Positions 9,009-15,494 of a DNA stretch of 23,279 nucleotides are shown here, piece by piece. The stretch lies in IMG/VR virus record IMGVR_UViG_3300032092_001844, positions 1 to 23,279 of that record, one strand, 5' to 3'. The stretch is from a virus. The notes under the pieces were generated by a model that was given only the letters and a program-made list of their open reading frames with translations, searched no databases and was not told the DNA's origin. How positions within the stretch are numbered: the stretch's first letter is position 1; each line of letters begins with the position of its first letter. The position numbers and the translations under genes are program-made.

Positions 9009-9560
9009 TTACTTGATTTTATTATGAATCCAACACATTTCTGTAAAATATAAATTTTCATTTATATGCTCGTGTACTGCTCGAACAACTCCAGGAAATG
9101 CGGGATAATCATGTCCTGCAAGTATTCCTCCAATTTTTACTTTTGGATACCATACTTTTATATCTTCATTCACACATTCATAATCGTGACAAGCATCTAT
9201 AAATACAAAATCTAAACTATTATCTTCATATTGTTTAGATGCTTCTACTGAAGTCATCTTCAATACATTATAATTATTTTCAAATGGTTTCATATTTGAT
9301 ATAAAAATATCATATAGATTAGAAGTATCAATATTATTATGTTCTGGTCCACCCTCAAATGTATCAACACAATCAAATTTTATTTTTTTATTACTATTCA
9401 AAATTTCAGTAATCATAAATGCTGATGATTTACCTTTCCATGAACCCACCTCTACAAAATGTGCTCCTGTTGGAAATAAATTAACCATTGATTTATATAA
9501 ATTTGGATAAGTAAACCAATCTTCTCCAAATTGAGGTTCTGTATAAATATGTTTTAACAT
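9009..9560 (-). CDS. Class I SAM-dependent methyltransferase (Methyltransf_24-like)
   Basis: The 183-aa protein carries VEVGSWKGKS at residues 36-45 (SAM motif I), an acidic residue closing strand 2 (CVDTFEG, Asp66), FIDACHDY at 120-127 and GGILAGHDY at 144-152. These motifs match small methyltransferases common in glycan clusters, often acting on sugar hydroxyls. It starts 7 bases inside the upstream glycosyltransferase gene, with an AAAGGAT ribosome site before the ATG. Its probable role is O-methylation of a sugar in the same glycan; a small-molecule substrate cannot be excluded. Confidence 0.82.
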   Translation of the reverse strand: MLKHIYTEPQFGEDWFTYPNLYKSMVNLFPTGAHFVEVGSWKGKSSAFMITEILNSNKKIKFDCVDTFEGGPEHNNIDTSNLYDIFISNMKPFENNYNVLKMTSVEASKQYEDNSLDFVFIDACHDYECVNEDIKVWYPKVKIGGILAGHDYPAFPGVVRAVHEHINENLYFTEMCWIHNKIK

Positions 9561-10156
9561 GTTTTTATATCCTTTGTTGTAAATTTACTTTGTTCATATT
9601 CCCAACCTGCTGGACTTATTCCTATTTTAATTTTTGTATTTTGATTAATGCTTGCAAAATTATATAATTTTGTAATATTAATATTATTATCAATCGTATT
9701 AAATAAATCAACTAATATACAATGTTCTGTACAATTCCATTCAACAAACATTTTTTCTTTACATCTGGTTTCCCAATCTCGTAGAAACTCTTTACTTTTT
9801 TCTGTATTTGAAAAATAAATAACTGCTGCATGTGGTGTTTTCATATCATGCTCCCGTATACAAAATCCTATATCACAGTTCAGTTTTTCAAACTCTATTG
9901 GTTTTTCTATTACAGAGGCATCTGCATCTATCCATATAACTGGTTCATTATATTTTTCTAATTTATTTAATATAAATGTTGGTTTATATAAATTTAATTT
10001 ATCGTATGCTTGAATGTGCATTTTAGAAAAATCTATATTTTCTCCATCAATAAAATAATTAAATTTTTCTATTTGATTTTTTAGATTTAAATAACAATTT
10101 TTATAAAAACATGATTCGTTTGGATTTTTATCATAATAATATGTTATAAATTTCAT
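9554..10156 (-). CDS. Small DxD glycosyltransferase, second copy of duplicated module
   Basis: The 200-aa protein has EPVIWIDADASV with a DxD-type metal/nucleotide-sugar motif at residues 77-79, preceded by YKPTFILNKLEKY. The same arrangement occurs in the gene at 10995-11657 (KPKFILDIFQEKKKPFVWMDVDSL), so the two are paralogues. The family resembles small GT-A proteins near other phage and bacterial glycan genes. It overlaps the upstream GT10-like gene by ATGA, which suggests coupled translation. It is shorter and more AT-rich than its paralogue. The specific sugar is unknown. Confidence 0.7.
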   Translation of the reverse strand: MKFITYYYDKNPNESCFYKNCYLNLKNQIEKFNYFIDGENIDFSKMHIQAYDKLNLYKPTFILNKLEKYNEPVIWIDADASVIEKPIEFEKLNCDIGFCIREHDMKTPHAAVIYFSNTEKSKEFLRDWETRCKEKMFVEWNCTEHCILVDLFNTIDNNINITKLYNFASINQNTKIKIGISPAGWEYEQSKFTTKDIKTC

Positions 10157-10998
10157 AATTGATTGATCCTATTAAAAAGTATATCATCTGATCCTTCTAT
10201 TTTTCTAACTGTTTCAAAATTTTCTTTTATTGCATCTATTTTACTATAATAATAATCAGATGTCAATAAATTTAAATCTATTTGATCATTGATTATTATC
10301 ATACCATCTGTGTTGAAATACTTACCAATATCAGGAGCACCCCAATACACAGGTATAGTTCCAGTTGCAAAACAATCAGTTAATTTTTCAGTAAAATAAG
10401 TTTCATACTTATCATTTTCTATAACAATCTGAAACATATAATCGTTAATTTGACCACTTTTATCAGGCCAAGGAGAACCATTATCACCAACTCTTTGTGT
10501 ATTGGCAGCACCACCAAATATATCAATTTTACCTTTAAGATTCTCCGCTATTTGATGTCGTAAAGCATGACCTGGAGTTACTTTTTTAGATGAAGCAAAC
10601 ATCGAACATAATTTAGACTTTGAAAAAACTTTATGTTCTTTTACCCAAGGTAAGTTACTTCCAGCAAATGAGAAATGAAATTTCGAACTTTTCTTGCAAT
10701 ATTCCCTATCTGCAAAATAAATAGCATCATAATTCTCTTCAAGTTGTGGAATAAGTTGATCGAGTACATTGCGAGGTACTGACCAAGCATGAAAAATAGC
10801 CCTTGATTCGCAAATCCATGCAATTTTTTTCTCGCCTGGTTTTTTCCTATAGTTTATTCCATGTGGAATAGCAGAATCCATAAAAACTTTGATTGGACTA
10901 TCTTCTTGCGTCCATTCAAAATTTTTAGGTTTTAAATCTGAATTAGAAGAAAATTGAGTTAAGAACGGAGCACCGATTGCTTGTAAGTATGTTGTCAT
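10153..10998 (-). CDS. GT10 (fucosyltransferase-like) glycosyltransferase, copy 2
   Basis: The 281-aa protein has the GT10 donor-site signature from residue 194: ENDKYETYFTEKLTD, then FATGTIPVYWGAPDI. It corresponds to the alpha-1,3-fucosyltransferase motif with Glu-Asn, Y-TEKL and G-IPV-WG. Upstream blocks IAWICESRAIFH (59-70) and FAGSNLPWV are shared with copy 1. GT10 enzymes normally transfer L-fucose from GDP-fucose; gmd in the same island could supply the pathway. A GGGGGATAG ribosome site precedes the ATG, and both ends overlap neighbouring genes by ATGA. No membrane segment is seen, so it is probably cytoplasmic. The exact deoxysugar donor is uncertain. Confidence 0.87.
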   Translation of the reverse strand: MTTYLQAIGAPFLTQFSSNSDLKPKNFEWTQEDSPIKVFMDSAIPHGINYRKKPGEKKIAWICESRAIFHAWSVPRNVLDQLIPQLEENYDAIYFADREYCKKSSKFHFSFAGSNLPWVKEHKVFSKSKLCSMFASSKKVTPGHALRHQIAENLKGKIDIFGGAANTQRVGDNGSPWPDKSGQINDYMFQIVIENDKYETYFTEKLTDCFATGTIPVYWGAPDIGKYFNTDGMIIINDQIDLNLLTSDYYYSKIDAIKENFETVRKIEGSDDILFNRINQL

Positions 10999-11657
10999 CT
11001 ATCCCCCACTAAATTATATTTAACAATATCTTCGGTTAATCCCATTTCTCTCAATGATTTTTCTTTAGAAGTACCATCAGCAATTCCCATAGTAATCATT
11101 GGTTTCATGCCTTGTGGGATACCAGTTCCAGGCCATATTGCATAATTTATTGGCAAACATCCTAATTTTAGTTTATTCATAAATTTTGGAAGAACTACAC
11201 CCATTAAGATTTCATGATCAAAAACTTTTTGTCCATTTCCTTTTTCATTCTCTTCACATTGCTCAATCCAATATTTTATAAATTCTTCTACTAATTCGTT
11301 GTAAGAAAAATATATTGGAGATGCTTTTGGAAATCTTGGATCAGTTGATGGATTTGCTAATTGATATGCGAATCCTAGATCAACTTTTCCTTCCATTTCA
11401 TCAAATACACTAAGTTCATTATGAATTAATGAATCTACATCCATCCAAACAAATGGTTTTTTCTTTTCCTGAAAAATATCAAGAATAAATTTTGGTTTTG
11501 CTAAACAATTTAAACGATATTCTCCTCTTGATGGAAGTTCACGAATATCGTGTGGAATATTATTTTCATTACAATTTATACGAAAACGACGAGCATGATC
11601 GCTATAATATGTGCGATCATCAATATCACAATAGAATGATACTATTTCAGTTTTCAT
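10995..11657 (-). CDS. Small DxD glycosyltransferase, first copy of duplicated module
   Basis: The 220-aa protein contains FVWMDVDSLI with a DxD motif at residues 73-75, preceded by KPKFILDIF. The later stretch FDHEILMGVVLPKF and a C-terminal Gly/Pro segment (YAIWPGTGIPQG) are compatible with a small GT-A transferase. It is paralogous to the gene at 9554-10156. Its ATG lies 11 bases inside the upstream GT10-like gene, and its stop forms an ATGA overlap with copy 2 of GT10, so the four genes look translationally coupled. The acceptor and donor are unknown. Confidence 0.7.
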   Translation of the reverse strand: MKTEIVSFYCDIDDRTYYSDHARRFRINCNENNIPHDIRELPSRGEYRLNCLAKPKFILDIFQEKKKPFVWMDVDSLIHNELSVFDEMEGKVDLGFAYQLANPSTDPRFPKASPIYFSYNELVEEFIKYWIEQCEENEKGNGQKVFDHEILMGVVLPKFMNKLKLGCLPINYAIWPGTGIPQGMKPMITMGIADGTSKEKSLREMGLTEDIVKYNLVGDR

Positions 11658-12483
11658 TTATTTGTTTATACAGCATATCATCTGCTGAAAGCAGATTCTG
11701 TACCCTTTCAAAGTTATCTCTAACTGCTTCAATCTTACTATTATACAATTCTTCAGTTAAACTGTCAATATCAAAATTAGGAGTAAGTTCAATTATTCCT
11801 TCATGATTGAAGTAATTACCAATATCAGGAGTACCCCAATATACTGGAATAGTCCCAGTAGCAAATGCATCTGTTAGTTTTTCAGTATAGTAAGTTTCAT
11901 ACTTATCATTCTCAATAATCAAAGAGAATCTATAATCGTTGAGTGCTTCTTCTTTTCCTTCAAATGGTTTACTGCCAAGGCGTTTTGATCCAGCAACTCC
12001 ACCAAAAAGATCAATCTTATCTTTAAAAGTATCAGCAAAGTGATGGCGAAGAGCATGACCAAATGCATACTTCTTTGGAGATGCAATTAGAGAACAATTT
12101 TTTGTTTTGTTATGAATCCCAACATCACGAACCCAAGGAAGATTGCTACCAGCAAATGCAAATTTAATATTTGGATACTTTCCTACTATTGATCTTTCAG
12201 TTGTATATACAACATCATATGCATTTGATATATCCAATAAATGCTTTTCCCACAGATCTCTAGGAATAGAAGACATATGAAAAATTGCACGGGACTCACA
12301 TACCCATGCAATCTTTCTCTCCCCTGGTTTTTTATCTATATTTATTCCAAGAGCAATACCACCATCGATATAAACTTTAGTATCGCAATCTTCTCTAGTC
12401 CATTCAAAAAACTTTGGTTTTAAATTTGAACATGAAGAATGTTCAAGTAGAAATGGAGCACCAATTGCTTGCATTTTGTTCAT
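11647..12483 (-). CDS. GT10 (fucosyltransferase-like) glycosyltransferase, copy 1
   Basis: The predicted protein is 278 aa. The GT10 donor-site block starts at residue 191 (ENDKYETYYTEKLTD, then FATGTIPVYWG to residue 217). Upstream it shares IAWVCESRAIFH and FAGSNLPWVRD with copy 2. The frame extends to a GTG at 12498, but GGTGGAG is ideally placed for the ATG at 12483, giving the start MNKMQAIGAPF, which also aligns with copy 2. It is the first gene of the glycan island, 26 bases after regA. I see no strong promoter in that gap, so it may be read through from the replication operon. Fucose or a related GDP-deoxysugar is the likely donor, by family. Confidence 0.87.
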   Translation of the reverse strand: MNKMQAIGAPFLLEHSSCSNLKPKFFEWTREDCDTKVYIDGGIALGINIDKKPGERKIAWVCESRAIFHMSSIPRDLWEKHLLDISNAYDVVYTTERSIVGKYPNIKFAFAGSNLPWVRDVGIHNKTKNCSLIASPKKYAFGHALRHHFADTFKDKIDLFGGVAGSKRLGSKPFEGKEEALNDYRFSLIIENDKYETYYTEKLTDAFATGTIPVYWGTPDIGNYFNHEGIIELTPNFDIDSLTEELYNSKIEAVRDNFERVQNLLSADDMLYKQINEN

Positions 12484-12509
12484 GATATAAATCTCCACCC
12501 ATATCTATA

Positions 12510-12905
12510 TCACTTTCCAATGTGGTACTTTGGAATCAACTGCCAATCTTTCTTTTCTTTGTGTGGAATAATTTTTAGTCTTGCCAATGAGAGTTGTGGT
12601 TCAGCAAACTTGGTAGCATCAACTGCATTTACTAGACCCCAATCTACTAAAAGTTTAACTATAGTATTTCTTCTTCCAAGATCGTCTATTGACATATCAC
12701 TCTCTAGACCATCTAGTATAAACATTTCTTTAAAATGCATTATAGCATATCTTCCACGCTTGTGTAGGATATGACAAGATTGATATAATTTTTTGTCTTG
12801 TTTTGAAGAAACACCAATTCTAGTTAAAGTTTCTTTAACCTTAAGAAAGTCTTCTTCTGTCTTTAATTGTACTTCTACACCCAATCCCTCAAAAATATCT
12901 TCCAT
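12510..12905 (-). CDS. regA: RegA translational repressor of early phage genes
   Basis: The predicted protein is 131 aa, close to T4 RegA (122 aa). The diagnostic stretches EEDFLKVKETLTRIG, LYQSCHILHKRGRYAI and HFKEMFILDG match T4 RegA as I remember it. RegA binds the translation start regions of many early mRNAs and blocks ribosome binding, including its own. The frame is open upstream to 12956, but GGAG sits 6 bases before the ATG at 12905 (MEDIFEGLG), so I use that start. An 8-bp inverted repeat covers this ribosome site and start codon. It follows gp62 as in T4. In T4 the polymerase gene 43 comes next; here the glycan island follows instead. Confidence 0.95.
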   Translation of the reverse strand: MEDIFEGLGVEVQLKTEEDFLKVKETLTRIGVSSKQDKKLYQSCHILHKRGRYAIMHFKEMFILDGLESDMSIDDLGRRNTIVKLLVDWGLVNAVDATKFAEPQLSLARLKIIPHKEKKDWQLIPKYHIGK

Positions 12906-12922
12906 AATATGCTCCATATTAT
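12904..12922 (-). promoter_or_regulatory. Inverted repeat over the regA ribosome site and start codon
   Basis: On the minus strand ATAATATG, a GAG spacer and CATATTAT form perfect 8-bp arms. The spacer is part of the GGAG ribosome site, and the second arm runs into the regA ATG (12905-12903). A hairpin here would hide the start of translation. Whether it folds or serves as an autoregulatory RegA site is inference; the stem is mostly A-U. Confidence 0.5.
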
Positions 12923-12939
12923 AGAAAATATTTATTATT

Positions 12940-13311
12940 TTAGCGTTTTTGACCACCCTTGTTGGTCATTTCCTTGATCTTATCCATAGGTAATAGGGTT
13001 TCTACCTCCATCGCTCTCTTCGTAGAATACCCGAAAACCTCTTTAATATGTTCTATATTACTATTTTCTTCAGGTTTTACCCATTTTGAGAATCGTTTTC
13101 GTTTAGAAACCGAATGTAAAAGATAATCATATTGCATTTTTTTATCCAAAAATGGCATATGATTCATTCGATTTGCATGAAAAATAGTATCTGGAAAATA
13201 AGAAAAACATTTATTTACTACAAATGGTAAATATTCTTTTTCATTTCTAGAATCTTCAGCAATTATATTCTTTTTAGTCTGATTGATGGAATTTAAGAAT
13301 TCGGATAGCAT
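12940..13311 (-). CDS. 62: Clamp loader small subunit gp62
   Basis: The predicted protein is 123 aa. The central part aligns with T4 gp62: NKCFSYFPDTIF, then an AN-MN region, then YDYLLHSVSKRKRFSKW, corresponding to T4 FNYLMAAVPRGKRYGKW. gp62 joins four gp44 subunits to form the complex that opens and loads the gp45 clamp on DNA. It is much shorter than T4 gp62 (187 aa); the C-terminal part seen in T4 is missing. The frame starts at a GTG at 13326, but the ATG at 13311 lies one base after the gp44 stop (TAA T ATG), the same arrangement as at the gp45-gp44 junction, so I chose it. Confidence 0.85.
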   Translation of the reverse strand: MLSEFLNSINQTKKNIIAEDSRNEKEYLPFVVNKCFSYFPDTIFHANRMNHMPFLDKKMQYDYLLHSVSKRKRFSKWVKPEENSNIEHIKEVFGYSTKRAMEVETLLPMDKIKEMTNKGGQKR

Positions 13312-13312
13312 A

Positions 13313-14257
13313 TTATTTAAAAGCACAAGACATCATAATCTGAACTAGACAAGCGACAAGATTGATTTCCTGATCTGCTACAAATGCGCTACGGTACTGT
13401 GCTTCTCCTATGATTATAATCGCCTCTGGAATGCTCTGGTTCTCCAGAACGTCCCCTAATGAGTCGTAGATTTTCCTATATACTTCCTGTGGCGAAGTCT
13501 CTGCATTGAGTGCTGCCCACCTACGAACTCCTGCAAAGTCTTTATTGCGAAGAGAACCGACCAGATTCTTAATCTCAGAATCCGCAATAGAAGTTAGAAT
13601 ACCAACATCAATTGATCCAGAGACACTGTATCTTTGAAGTTCATTCAAAATACGACGCATATCTGGAAAATGCTTCATGATAAGTTGACCTAAAACCTTC
13701 TTATCATGCTTGACACCTTCATGATTTAGGATGAACGAGCATCGCTCCATCATCTTCGCAGCGATTTGTGGTTTTTCAGATGGAGTAAGCACAAAGTCAA
13801 TGCAAGTGCATCGTGAATGAATAGGTTCAATAATACGTGACTTGTAATTACAAGTTAGGATAAACCTACAATTATTTGCAAATTCTTCGATTGCTCCTCG
13901 CAGGGCGGGTTGAATACTGTTTGCATTTGAGTAATCAAACTCATCAAGAATAACAACCTTCTTGACATCACCACTCAATGAGACTGTGCTTGCAAACTGA
14001 CGAATCTTTGTTCGGAGAGTATCAATATTTCCCTCTTCTGAACAATTGATTAGAATCCAATCACAATCCATCTCGTTGCAGAGTGCCTTTGCAACTGTAG
14101 TTTTACCGACTCCTGCTGTTCCTGAAAACAGTAGGTTCTGTGGTTCCCCCTTAGCAACCATGTCGCTAAAGGTTGATTTTAGCGACACGGGGAGAACACA
14201 CTCTTCAATTGTTTTTGGTCGATATTTTTCGACCCATAGAAAATTTTCTGGTTTCAT
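13313..14257 (-). CDS. 44: Clamp loader AAA+ ATPase subunit gp44
   Basis: The predicted protein is 314 aa, close to T4 gp44 (319 aa). It has FLWVEKYRPKTIEECVLP at the N-terminus, Walker A GTAGVGKT (46-53), Walker B VVILDEFD (101-108) and the SRC arginine-finger motif (148-150). The segment LIMKHFPDMRRILNELQRYS matches the T4 protein's KNFPDFRKTIGELDSYS region. It hydrolyses ATP to load the gp45 sliding clamp for replication and late transcription. The frame extends to a TTG at 14296 inside gp45, but the ATG at 14257, one base after the gp45 stop, gives the conserved N-terminus. The two upstream in-frame ATGs at 14269 and 14266 are possible but less likely. Confidence 0.96.
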   Translation of the reverse strand: MKPENFLWVEKYRPKTIEECVLPVSLKSTFSDMVAKGEPQNLLFSGTAGVGKTTVAKALCNEMDCDWILINCSEEGNIDTLRTKIRQFASTVSLSGDVKKVVILDEFDYSNANSIQPALRGAIEEFANNCRFILTCNYKSRIIEPIHSRCTCIDFVLTPSEKPQIAAKMMERCSFILNHEGVKHDKKVLGQLIMKHFPDMRRILNELQRYSVSGSIDVGILTSIADSEIKNLVGSLRNKDFAGVRRWAALNAETSPQEVYRKIYDSLGDVLENQSIPEAIIIIGEAQYRSAFVADQEINLVACLVQIMMSCAFK

Positions 14258-14258
14258 A

Positions 14259-14945
14259 TTATCCATCATAACGTGAGGTATTTGCTTCCATAGCAAACCA
14301 ATACTTGAGAGGAATATTCTTATTTACGAATTCACCTACAATATTATTAGCAAAGTTGATCTTGTAATCTCCTTGGAGAATTTTAATATTTTCCATCTTA
14401 AAGTGGAACATAAATTCTGGAACTGGAGATTCTGGAGTCGCCAATGTAATCTTGTAACTATTTGATGTTGGATCTGAGATATCAGATACCATCACAATAA
14501 TCTTATCATCATCTGATGTAAAGATAAGATCTGGAAGTTGCATTACCGACGATGCTTTCTGTAATTCTAGAAAATTCTTCTCTGTCAATTCAATTGACAG
14601 ATCAACTGGAGGCATGTTTACATCTTTAGTTGGAACAGAAAGAAGTTTCGGTTCTGAATAATAATAATTCACAATCGAATCTCCACCATTCTTAATCTTT
14701 ACACTCTTCTCACCAAACGTAAAATTTGGATTATTGAAAAGACTTACGACACCAAGAAACTTGTTAAGATCCCAGATACCAAACTCAGTATCAAAGGTTT
14801 CTTCTACAGTAGCAACTGCCATACCATTCTTAGATGGTGTGATTGTTTTGATCACATTTCCTGGTTTGACCAGAAGGTTAGAGTTAAGGGTTGCAAAGTT
14901 TTTGAGAATTGAAAATGTATTTTTTGAAAGGTTCACAGTGTTCAT
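14259..14945 (-). CDS. 45: DNA polymerase sliding clamp gp45
   Basis: The 228-aa protein matches T4 gp45 in length and pattern: LSKNTFSILKNFATLNSNL at the start, then FDTEFGIWDLNKFLGVVSLF corresponding to T4 FDVAIYDLNGFLGILSL. The C-terminus, KYWFAMEANTSRYDG, corresponds to T4 YVVALEADSTHDF. The trimeric clamp tethers the polymerase and, in T4, also activates late transcription by contacting gp55 and gp33. It lies directly upstream of gp44, as in T4. The start ATG at 14945 follows the upstream gene's stop by 4 bases. Confidence 0.96.
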   Translation of the reverse strand: MNTVNLSKNTFSILKNFATLNSNLLVKPGNVIKTITPSKNGMAVATVEETFDTEFGIWDLNKFLGVVSLFNNPNFTFGEKSVKIKNGGDSIVNYYYSEPKLLSVPTKDVNMPPVDLSIELTEKNFLELQKASSVMQLPDLIFTSDDDKIIVMVSDISDPTSNSYKITLATPESPVPEFMFHFKMENIKILQGDYKINFANNIVGEFVNKNIPLKYWFAMEANTSRYDG

Positions 14946-14949
14946 AATA

Positions 14950-15141
14950 TTATCTCATCATTTCATCATCATCGAAATCATCATCGTTCAAACCACCAGT
15001 AACATAATCTCGTAAATTTTGTTTAAGTCGATTTCGTTCTGAATTTTTTTCTTTCTTTGCTACAGACTTCAACTTAAACTTAGGAACTTGATTATTTTTC
15101 TGATCACGATTCTTAAAGTTATCGGTATTTTCGCGTGTCAT
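14950..15141 (-). CDS. Small charged hypothetical protein between gp46 block and gp45
   Basis: The 63-aa protein is Lys/Asn/Arg-rich in its first two-thirds (PKFKLKSVAKKEKNSER) and ends with an acidic segment, LNDDDFDDDEMMR. I see no known domain, membrane segment or signal peptide. It sits 4 bases upstream of gp45, so it is part of the same transcript. T4 has rpbA and a small gene at this place; I see no convincing similarity to either. Its start at 15141 follows a TGGATG sequence and is the only reasonable one. The charge split suggests a disordered nucleic-acid or protein contact peptide, which is inference. Confidence 0.6.
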   Translation of the reverse strand: MTRENTDNFKNRDQKNNQVPKFKLKSVAKKEKNSERNRLKQNLRDYVTGGLNDDDFDDDEMMR

Positions 15142-15167
15142 ATATCATCCATTGTATCATCATTAAA

Positions 15168-15494
15168 TTAAAACTCAACCCAAATTTGATCATTTTCTTG
15201 TTGAATAAGTGTGTAAACAATTCCATCGCTTGGTTTATACCAACGATCTCCTGCATTTAGAGGGTTATCATCAGGTGAAGATTCCGATATATAAAAAGAT
15301 TGATTTTCGCTAATCTCCTTCCAAACACTTTCTCCAGTTGGAGTTGTTGGAATTTTGAATGAATTTGGAGATATTGCAACATAAGTTTTACCATTATATT
15401 CAACGGAATCACCGATCTTATATAGTCTCGGTTTTCCATCAGGATCGTATTGTTTATACTTTCCTCTAAAATTAATGTTATCTGACTTATTCAT
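15168..15494 (-). CDS. Small protein with carbohydrate-binding-like and fibre-like motifs
   Basis: The 108-aa protein begins directly after the gp46 stop codon. Residues about 20-62 (YKIGDSVEYNGKTYVAI, then W58) have the Gly-Asp-x-Val-x-Tyr-x-Gly layout of chitin-binding-type carbohydrate modules (CBM5/12 or similar). Residues about 80-108 (NAGDRWYKPSDGIVYTLI, ending QIWVEF) resemble the short GD-W-----G-LY------W motif common in marine phage structural proteins. There is no catalytic motif. Its place among replication genes is unexpected for a structural protein. It could be a small virion decoration or fibre accessory protein; function is not established. Confidence 0.65.
   Translation of the reverse strand: MNKSDNINFRGKYKQYDPDGKPRLYKIGDSVEYNGKTYVAISPNSFKIPTTPTGESVWKEISENQSFYISESSPDDNPLNAGDRWYKPSDGIVYTLIQQENDQIWVEF

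Larger units (their letters stand above)
9554..12483 (-). repeat. Diverged tandem duplication of a GT10 + DxD-glycosyltransferase gene pair
   Basis: Two consecutive units have the same order: GT10-like gene (11647-12483) then DxD gene (10995-11657), and again GT10-like gene (10153-10998) then DxD gene (9554-10156). The GT10 copies share long blocks, such as IENDKYETY, TEKLTD, FATGTIPVYWG, FAGSNLPWV and GHALRH. The DxD copies share KP-FIL and the DxD block. All internal junctions are short overlaps. Divergence is clear at protein level, so the duplication is old or was acquired as two variants. Confidence 0.8.

Noticed and set aside
8752-9549. TATAAATA on the plus strand at 8752-8759 and 9542-9549
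   Set aside because: Both lie inside minus-strand genes in AT-rich sequence with no plus-strand gene following, unlike the three minus-strand copies that each precede a start codon.
12903-12930. AATAAATA upstream of regA as a late promoter
   Set aside because: It departs from TATAAATA at the first base, lies in an operon of early genes, and is easily explained by AT content.
13313-14296. Longer gp44 and gp62 forms starting at TTG 14296 and GTG 13326
   Set aside because: The extensions overlap the preceding genes and do not match the family N-termini; downstream ATGs one base after the stops fit better.
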